Shown in pieces: positions 57,397 to 64,000 of a stretch of DNA of 64,000 bases. Source of the stretch: Larix kaempferi (taxonomy: Eukaryota; Streptophyta; Pinopsida; Pinales; Pinaceae); contig BSBM01000123.1 of assembly GCA_027924585.1 (NCBI GenBank), positions 17,624,001 to 17,688,000 of the forward strand, read 5' to 3'. Position 1 is the first letter of the stretch. Each line of letters opens with the position of its first letter. A program made the position numbers and the translations under genes. The notes below the pieces were generated by a model. It searched no databases, was not told the DNA's origin, and saw only the letters and a list, made by a program, of their open reading frames with translations.

Positions 57397-57410
57397 GAGC
57401 TCTGATACCA
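57397..57410 (-). promoter_or_regulatory. Primer-binding site of gypsy C
   Basis: The minus strand reads TGGTATCAGAGCTC two bases after the LTR end (TGTTACA). It is of the same tRNA-Met type as in A and B. Confidence 0.88.
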
Positions 57411-57412
57411 CA

Positions 57413-60400
57413 TGTAACATCCCGAAAATACCAAAATAAAAAAATTTATAATAGCAATAATTATCAAAGTCATTTAATGCAGAACATACAAATTAATTCG
57501 AATTCTTAACTAAGATAATTAATGACGATGACACGTCATAAATCTCAAATAAATAAGATATAATTGTAATTGCTACTTCAGATATAAGCGGATGTTAAAC
57601 TCCTTAACGAAATATCTTTTATGATTATGTATATGAGTACAGTTTACAAATTTGTTTAAGTTCTTGGTTATTATTACATGTTGTTACAGTTTGTACTATT
57701 ATGATATTCTTGATGGAGTGCTGACAGTTTGTTTGTATGTTGACGAAGGGGTCCTACGAGGAACCCTGGAGCTTACTTAGCTACGTTTATCTAAGTCATT
57801 TGAATCTTGTTTCCATGTGCAGACCACAGGTAAGAAATCCTATAAGACAACATAAATTAAGAGTACTTGTGTCTTTCAATTCATCGTCAATATAAAATCA
57901 AAATGCTAAGTACTTCCTTGCGACACTAGATACTGGAGGTATGGAAACAAGGTTCTAATCCTAGATTATGTATTGTCTTATAAAGCTCTTCAAGGTTATC
58001 ATTCCAAGTCATCCAAAAGTTCTGTTATGATGCTACATTCAATGTCATAAGACTACTGTCATTAATATTAAACAACGATACTACTATTTATTAAGTATGC
58101 TTTTATGAAGCTTGTAGAAAATAATGATTATTATTTTCACTACATAGTTAATATATATATACAGTATGGTGACTAGCGCTTGTATAAGTCTTGGCTGTAG
58201 AGTGTATCTTGTCAATGCTTAAACGATTCTTAAGATGACACTATAGTCTTCCCTTACATGGGCATCATAGCAAATTTAACGTAATTATGGTATATATATA
58301 TGCCATGAACTAGCATTATAAAACTTCGTTTTTATGCTTACATAGAACTTTAGAGATGAAATAGATATATCATAAAGTTGTTATGTATTTTCATAATGTA
58401 TGGACAAGTAATTTCAATATTACAATGCCTAAGATTTTAACTTAGAACTATATTAAATATGCACTATATATTACAATGGTATGGTTTTTGTTAAGCCATG
58501 ATTCAATTACACTATACAATTATATGTTATAATATGCAAAGATTTTTTTTATTAATATACAAACCTACGATGATTAAGGTGCAATCCTAATTATACTTAG
58601 CACTATAGGACATTATCCTATGCAACCCATGAATACGATGCAAATAAAGCCTCTTAAAGGTTATGACCTAACCATTAGATTGAATCATATTATGACTATG
58701 CTCTCGTCCTAAGTTTTGTTAACGTATGTTTTGAAATCACCAAAGTCTCGTTATTGGAGTGATGAGTTGATGTGCATTAAATTTGTTGTTGTCAGGTTGA
58801 CAGGGTTACGATCATGAAATAAATGTTACGACCGAACTCCATAGTGGAAAACCTGGTTGTCAACCCACATAGTCCATCCATGTGAACTTTGGTCGATAGT
58901 GTATCTAGGAGTTCTAATTAGCATTGTTACTATAACGCCTCTCCTCCACGTTGTACACGGTAATGTTCCTTGGAATGCAGGGTTGGCAATCCTTGTGGTT
59001 TTTATAATTAATGTGATATCATTGCAATGTTGCTCGACTTTCAATGTAGCAACGTTGGCATCCTTCTTGTCCGTCGATCACACCAAATCTTGATCATTGA
59101 TTTGTGTAACCCTAACCATGTTGTATGTAGTGATAGCGAATTTCTAGGTCTTTCATTGTTACGCTGAGTTGAGGCTGATAGGATGCCAAAATTTAGGGTT
59201 GGAGGAAGTTCTCTTCTAGGGTTTCGACCCTGTGACCTGTGAGAGGTAGTTTTTTTTTAATAGTTGCAGGCTTGGCTTCGTGCCATAGAGCCACGATGCA
59301 GTAATATGAAATGTGTTTTTCTGTTAGCTGTTGAGAGTAGTTTTGCATTTTGTCTTTCGGCTCTTTCAAATGATGGTATCGTCTTTTGGATTTTCTGCGT
59401 GTATAAGAGTTGCAACCAACCTTTGGTTTCATCGTTAATGCTTGGAATAAAACTTCTAAAGGGTAAGTAAATAAATGAAGAAATGTGATATGGTGAAGTT
59501 TGTATTTTGTTTGTGTTAACAGGAGTTTAACCAATCGAATTTTTCATTTGGCAGGTGCCCTCTTCGCTGGAAGGTTTCTAAGCAAAGGGTTTTGAGAGAG
59601 GAAAGCTACTACTGCTTCCTGGTAAGCTCCGGTGGTTCTTGCAAAGCCTCGTAGGTGCCTTTGATGTGTTTTTCTATGTGCCGAGAGTTGGAAATCCTCG
59701 ACTTGTATCAGTGATGGCCGAAAGGAAGTTCAAGCTTGTTTTGTTTTGATATTATTCTGTAAGAGGTTGATCCTCAGTCTTGTATTTGATGTTCGGCTCA
59801 GTAGTGTTTTTGCTGAAGCTTTGGAACCGACTTCGAGTTGGTCTTGCACCATGAGTTGTAAAGTTCAGTGTAAAACCCTGTGTAGTTTCATGTTTCCACA
59901 ATCTTGGATTAATGTTTAAAATGTCGAGGGTAATTATGTGTACTGTTTGCAAGGTCGTAATGTAATTCTCTGTTATAAAATTTTAAATGGAAGAACAAGA
60001 ACCGAGGTTTCTTTTTGCATATGTAAACTATGGTTCGTTTCTTTGAAATAAAATGATATATTTTTGAATACAGTTGAGAACGTTGTGTAATGATATATGT
60101 TGCGTTTTTGCTGAACCACAAGGGTTGTTTTTGGCCTAGGTTTTTTAAGTTTGCATAACTGTATAAAGAAATGTATGCCTATAATCCGTACTCGTTAATG
60201 TTAATCTTGTTTTGGAAAATAGATGAAATAGTTTTACTATTAAAATGTTTTTCGAAAGGGTTATGCCTCCATGTTCTAGTTTCGTTTTACGATGGATACC
60301 CTACCTGTAACTTCCAAATGCTATCGGGCTTGTGCTGGGCTTTGTAAGCTAAGAATTAATCGTAGTAATGATAATCTTGATAATGTGTATTTTTTAATGC

Positions 60401-61819
60401 TAGGGATTGTAAGCTAATGTTTAGATATGAAATCATGCTTTCGGCTATCTGCTAGATATATATAAAGATAGTATGGTTTTTAGAAAGCGATGACTAGGGT
60501 TTAGTAAGTTATAAAAGTTATCATTCTCTGAAATAATGTCTACAATTTGTCATAGAAGACTTTAGATATATATTATGATGTTTGTATACAGAGTTAGGGT
60601 TTGTAGTGTATTAGGTTTTGATACTACTGTAATAAATATTCGATACTTGAAATCAAAGCAGGAAATTTAGTGAAGAAATAAAGTATGTATAATGTCAAGA
60701 AATCTATACAGAAATTAGACTATGTTTTCTTTCATGTATTAAAAAAAGAGTTCTATATTACTGTCGATGCTATACAGTAATTTTTACTATGTTTAAATAT
60801 AGGACAAAATTGTAAACAGAACACTTATTGTAATTATTTGTCCAATCAATGGAAACCTGCCTATCTCTCATCTATCATTTAATTTGCTTCTCTATACTAG
60901 AGTACTATGTAGATAACAACATCGAAAAAATATAAAGATGATTATCTAATCAATAATTCACAGACTTTATCATTCAAAATCAAACATAGATCATAAATAA
61001 AATAAATTCTTTTACAAAACAGAGTTTGATAATTCTACTAAACATAAACATTGAACTGTAAACAAAATAGGAACAACAAAACTTGGTTAACTGTAGGGAA
61101 ACAAACAGCCCAAGGAGCCTGTTCCACCCAACCAATTCCTAAAGACAACCAAGTGACTTTCCTTAGGACCCCCAAGCCTATTCACTGAACCACCAGGAGG
61201 AAGAAACTTAGAAGCTTAGGACCTCCACTTGCAGTAGCAATAGTTATCCAGTCTTAAAGACTTAGCAGCCAAAGGGACCTGCACCAGCACCTTTGGTTCT
61301 CCTTCTAAGAATAATTTGTAGACGTATAGTTGCACTCTCACATAGCCTCCCTATTCGAATCTCTCAATGATCACCTGATGCACTTGAGGAATATTTCTGC
61401 AGAAAATATTTTTGTAAGAGCTGCCTGCTCAATTCGAATTTGCTTATGTAGGCTGCCTAGGCCTTTTAGTGGTTTTACTAGTCATTTAATGAGTTGCATG
61501 CTCACTCCCACCACTTGGGGGATAATGCCACAATTTTAGGGGTAGTTTTCCCACAACCAACAACTAGTGGTGAAGTGCAATTGCTGCCATCTGTCCCATG
61601 CCTTATAATAGCTTCCATTCCTCCTAGTGGGTCAGTGAACACTCATTTAACAGTTCCCTTGGGTGTTTGTCTCCTACTTTAATTTATTAAATAATAATAC
61701 TCAGTAATTACATTCATCCTTGACCAAACTTGGTCATAATTACAAAACTTTGTAATTAAAATTTAACATAAAGTATTTTGCCAATAAAATAATATTTTTC
61801 AGAATTTGGGTAGGTGGCA
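57413..61819 (-). repeat. Gypsy C 5' LTR
   Basis: 4407 bp, starting TGTAACATCCCG and ending GGTGGCA on the plus strand. It is not interrupted and serves as reference for the left LTR. No TATA box could be assigned with confidence. It adjoins the second CTCAG duplication and gag of A. Confidence 0.92.
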
Positions 61820-61824
61820 CTCAG

Positions 61825-62025
61825 CCGTATTGTTCCTAGGGCCTTTCTGTCAAGAACCTCCCATTCTTCGTCCTTCATAGCCGTCGGCTTCTTTGCTCTT
61901 CCTCCCAACGGTAGGAATAGATCCTTCTGGTACAGATAGTCCTCCATTTGCATCTTCCATAACTGGAAGTTTTGGCCATTAAAATTCTCGACCTTAAACT
62001 TTCCTTCTTCCGCCATTGCTCCCAC
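61825..62025 (-). pseudogene. Copia A gag, first 67 codons
   Basis: ATG at 62,025, with a second ATG three codons in. It reads GKFKVENFNGQNFQLWKMQM, the usual copia gag opening, then EEWEVLDRKALGTIRL up to the CTCAG duplication. The frame continues at 40,687 with gag sequence, proving that C inserted here. The start lies 52 bases after the primer site. Confidence 0.9.
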
Positions 62026-62077
62026 TCGAACTAGAAACCCTAGCTTCCTATGGGTTTATCTGTCAAATAGACCTCTG

Positions 62078-62089
62078 GCTCTGATACCA
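62078..62089 (-). promoter_or_regulatory. Primer-binding site of copia A
   Basis: The minus strand reads TGGTATCAGAGC two bases after the LTR end (TTCTAACA). Confidence 0.9.
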
Positions 62090-62091
62090 AT

Positions 62092-62682
62092 TGTTAGAAA
62101 AACAGGATCACAGAGTAATGACAATAAACAGAAATGCAAATATAATCACACATACACATTACAAGAGAGACACAGATATATCGTGGTTCACCCAACTTGG
62201 GCTACGTCCACACTGAATTTTCCAGTCCTTATTATTATTCCATCCAGCAAAGTGAAGGGATACAACTTGCAGCACAACCGCTGCACTTCCTCTTCACTGT
62301 CTCACAGTCTCTCTTCCTGATCTTAGAGATCTTTACAATGCATAAAACATAATACATAAACCCTAGCCGTATTACAATGTCTTTCTTTTATAAGGGAGAT
62401 ACAATGGGAAAATACCACGGGTTACCCAAAAACCATGGGCCCGAAAACTGTTGGTGAAAATAGCCCCAAAATTTTTTCTCTGGGCTGTTGCCCCCGAACC
62501 CCCCTTTCTCAGGGGCACTGCCCCCGAACCCCCGTTCGTAGGGTCTACGTCCCCGCCCCCCCCGTAACTCAGGGGATTTTCCCCCGAACCCCAAGGTAGG
62601 GTCATGAGTGTACATTCCTCTGGGATGCAGGACTGAGACAATATCATCTATGAGATTGGAAGATCTGGCTCCACATCCAACA
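62092..62682 (-). repeat. Copia A 5' LTR
   Basis: It starts TGTTAGAAAAACAGG and ends CCACATCCAACA on the plus strand. It pairs with 34,695-35,282 with scattered differences, including several in the GC-rich block at 62,490-62,595, where the perfect hairpin of the other copy is damaged. Confidence 0.9.
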
Positions 62683-62809
62683 CCAGATGCATATCAAAAT
62701 TTTCTAGTATCTATCAACCTTCAGAAGTTAACATAATGTGTTATCAAAAGACACACAAATATATACCTAAACAGGTAGAATAAACATATAAAAAAGTATC
62801 TTCACGAGA

Positions 62810-63268
62810 TTAAATAAAAAAACGGTTCACTGAACCATGATCCACTAAGGAATTCTCCAATAATTCCTCCCCAAAAAGTATATCTTCATCACCTACCAAG
62901 GCCAATTTTGATAGAGAATCTACATCTTGGTTTTGTTCCTCATATATATGTTTAAAATCTATGAAGGAGAAGTGAGACAACAGTTCTCTAATACGACTGC
63001 ACCAATGACTTAAGGAGACTACCTGTATATTATAGTCACCAATAGCCCAGTTGATGATCACCTTAGAATCCCCAAACACTTTTAAAGTAACAATGCCAAA
63101 GATAGTTTCCATCCTGCATAGAAACCAAAGTGAAAGAAGTTCTGCCTTCGTATTTGTACATGTACCACAATTTAGTTTAAATTTGAACATATGATTACAA
63201 TTTATATATAAGACAACTCCAACCACACGGAAACCATCCTTGGAAGCACCATCAAAATATCCACCCAC
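62810..63268 (-). pseudogene. LINE D RNase H
   Basis: Plant-type RNase H after LINE RT: YFDGASKDGFRVVG, NTKAELLSLW, VFGDSKVIINWAIGDY and EEQNQDVDSLSKLAL. The acidic residues D, E, D and D are all visible. The frame ends at 62,810. Its relative at 18,386-19,462 has the same layout with different sequence, so these are separate insertions of related LINEs. Confidence 0.85.
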
Positions 63269-63790
63269 TTACTGATATTGTTGAATATGCTTCATATATA
63301 TGGGCTTATGTTCTTTAAATTCCACCAATGTATACTCTTTGTACAACTTGATAGTTTTCAAACATATCTCTTCAATGTTCTAGCACTTATCCCCAAAAAT
63401 CACAGAGTTCCTGGCTCTCCAAATGCTCCAAGAAATAAATGCTGGAAGAGTATAAAAGCTTCTACAGGTTTTAATCCAAGTATAGTAATTTTATTCAAAA
63501 TTGGATCTCCCCCAAGTCTGTCTAATATTAAGATAAGAACAAATAGAGTCCCAAATATGTAGAGAAAATTGACATCTGAACAATAAATGGTCCACAGACT
63601 CTGAATCCTTTTTACATAAAAAACATATATTAGTCCCAAACCAACCTCTTCTCAGCAAATTATCCCAATTTTTGAGACTGTTTTCAAAAGCACCACAATA
63701 AACATAGAAACATTTGAGTTTTAAAGGAATGTTCGAGCCCCAAAGTAGTTTAAACCACTATCTCTGAACGGTACAAATGTGTTCCTATCT
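63269..63790 (-). pseudogene. LINE D zf-RVT region, 5'-truncated
   Basis: Minus-strand frames with shifts read LWGSNIPLKLKCFYVYCGAF near 63,720, NWDNLLRRGWFGTNICFLC near 63,650 and ESVDHLLFRC near 63,590. This is the zinc-binding domain between RT and RNase H. Coding similarity stops at about 63,790, where AT-rich DNA begins, so the RT is missing. Confidence 0.75.
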
Positions 63791-64000
63791 TCTAACATAT
63801 TACACAAAAATTATTATAATAATTTTTAAACAATCTTAAGTTTTCAAAATTATATATATATAATTTCTAATTATTGAATATTTACTTTTATCAATTCAAA
63901 ACAAATATATATGATTTATATTTACTTAATTATATATATTATAAAGTATATAGTTGTTGAGAAAATTGAAAATGTTAAATACATTTATGTTGTTTTTAAA
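63791..64000. other. AT-rich flank, no gene seen
   Basis: Simple AT-rich sequence with (TA)n runs. It is probably the original landing site of LINE D. Confidence 0.5.

Larger units (their letters stand above)
40688..61819 (-). mobile_element. Gypsy C with about 4.4-kb LTRs, inside copia A gag
   Basis: Ends are TGTAACATCCCG and GTGACA/GTGGCA. The perfect target duplication CTCAG lies at 40,683-40,687 and 61,820-61,824. Gag of A continues in frame across it. The left LTR is split by copia B after its seventh base; net LTR length is about 4.43 kb against 4.41 kb on the right. The internal region is 4917 bp with gag-PR-RT-RH-INT in Ty3/gypsy order on the minus strand. LTRs nearly as long as the internal part are unusual. 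Confidence 0.92.
34695..62682 (-). mobile_element. Copia A, interrupted by gypsy C and solo LTR E
   Basis: LTRs lie at 34,695-35,282 (588 bp) and 62,092-62,682 (591 bp). The primer site is at 62,078-62,089, a purine tract adjoins the left LTR, and gag-PR-INT-RT-RH are in copia order on the minus strand. Flanking 5-mers CCAAA and CCAGA look like a target duplication with one change. Removing C and E restores a contiguous element of about 5.2 kb. Gag is split by C and integrase by E. Confidence 0.88.
34593..63790 (-). mobile_element. LINE D, split by the copia A nest
   Basis: The 3' end lies at 34,593 (poly(A) seen as T7, 34,593-34,599) and runs to 34,694. The rest continues at 62,683 through a 3' UTR piece and RNase H to zf-RVT near 63,790. 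The split 3' UTR totals about 230 bp, close to the intact LINE at 18,149. The terminal segments also resemble each other (TTTTT, A-rich GAAAAAA, then ATTCAA and AGTACAT). Everything between is copia A with its contents. The element is 5'-truncated like the other LINE. Confidence 0.75.

Overview
This window looks like repeat-rich nuclear DNA from a land plant. The evidence is spliceosomal introns, a decayed JMJ25/KDM3-type demethylase gene, a scrap of a plant glutamate-receptor-like gene, and many copia, gypsy and plant RNase H-bearing LINE remnants primed by initiator tRNA-Met type sites. Deep nesting and heavy decay fit a large genome such as a gymnosperm's, but that is inference. No bacterial operons, phage, CRISPR or rRNA genes were seen.

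Layout. 1-7.3 kb: old minus-strand gypsy pol (about 1.6-4.5 kb), its upstream region duplicated at 6.95-7.3 kb, and a decayed gene of a family I cannot name (5.95-6.93 kb). 7.3-11.6 kb: a minus-strand copia element (I) with a 3' minisatellite and a solo LTR (J) in its pol. 11.6-12.1 kb: plus-strand end of a gypsy pol (K). 13.7-17.3 kb: the only host-type gene, the 5' half of a JMJ25-like gene on the minus strand, with six exons and no JmjC domain visible. 18.1-19.5 kb: 5'-truncated LINE. 20.7-22.0 kb: a second decayed copy of the unnamed family. 22-24.6 kb: a primer-site-bearing leader with no protein. 25.6 kb: a probable SINE. 27.3-32.3 kb: a gag-only copia-like element (G) carrying a 2-kb solo LTR (F) and sitting in LINE remnant H. 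32.8 kb: the GLR fragment.

34.6-63.8 kb is one four-level nest. A minus-strand LINE (D) was hit in its 3' UTR by copia A (34,695-62,682). Gypsy C (40,688-61,819, about 4.4-kb LTRs) landed in gag of A. Copia B (40,695-48,066, two 604-bp LTRs) landed seven bases inside one LTR of C. A also carries a 1.6-kb solo LTR (E) in its integrase. The two inner insertions and E have perfect 5-bp target duplications, so the order is LINE, then A, then C, then B, with E after A. Gag of A resumes in frame across C, and its integrase resumes in frame across E.

All elements carry stops, frameshifts or lost catalytic residues, so none looks autonomous. The least expected signal is a run of short hairpins in the 3' region of B, whose arms change in a complementary way around a near-constant spacer. 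The LTRs of B carry a perfect palindrome with a related core over the TATA box.
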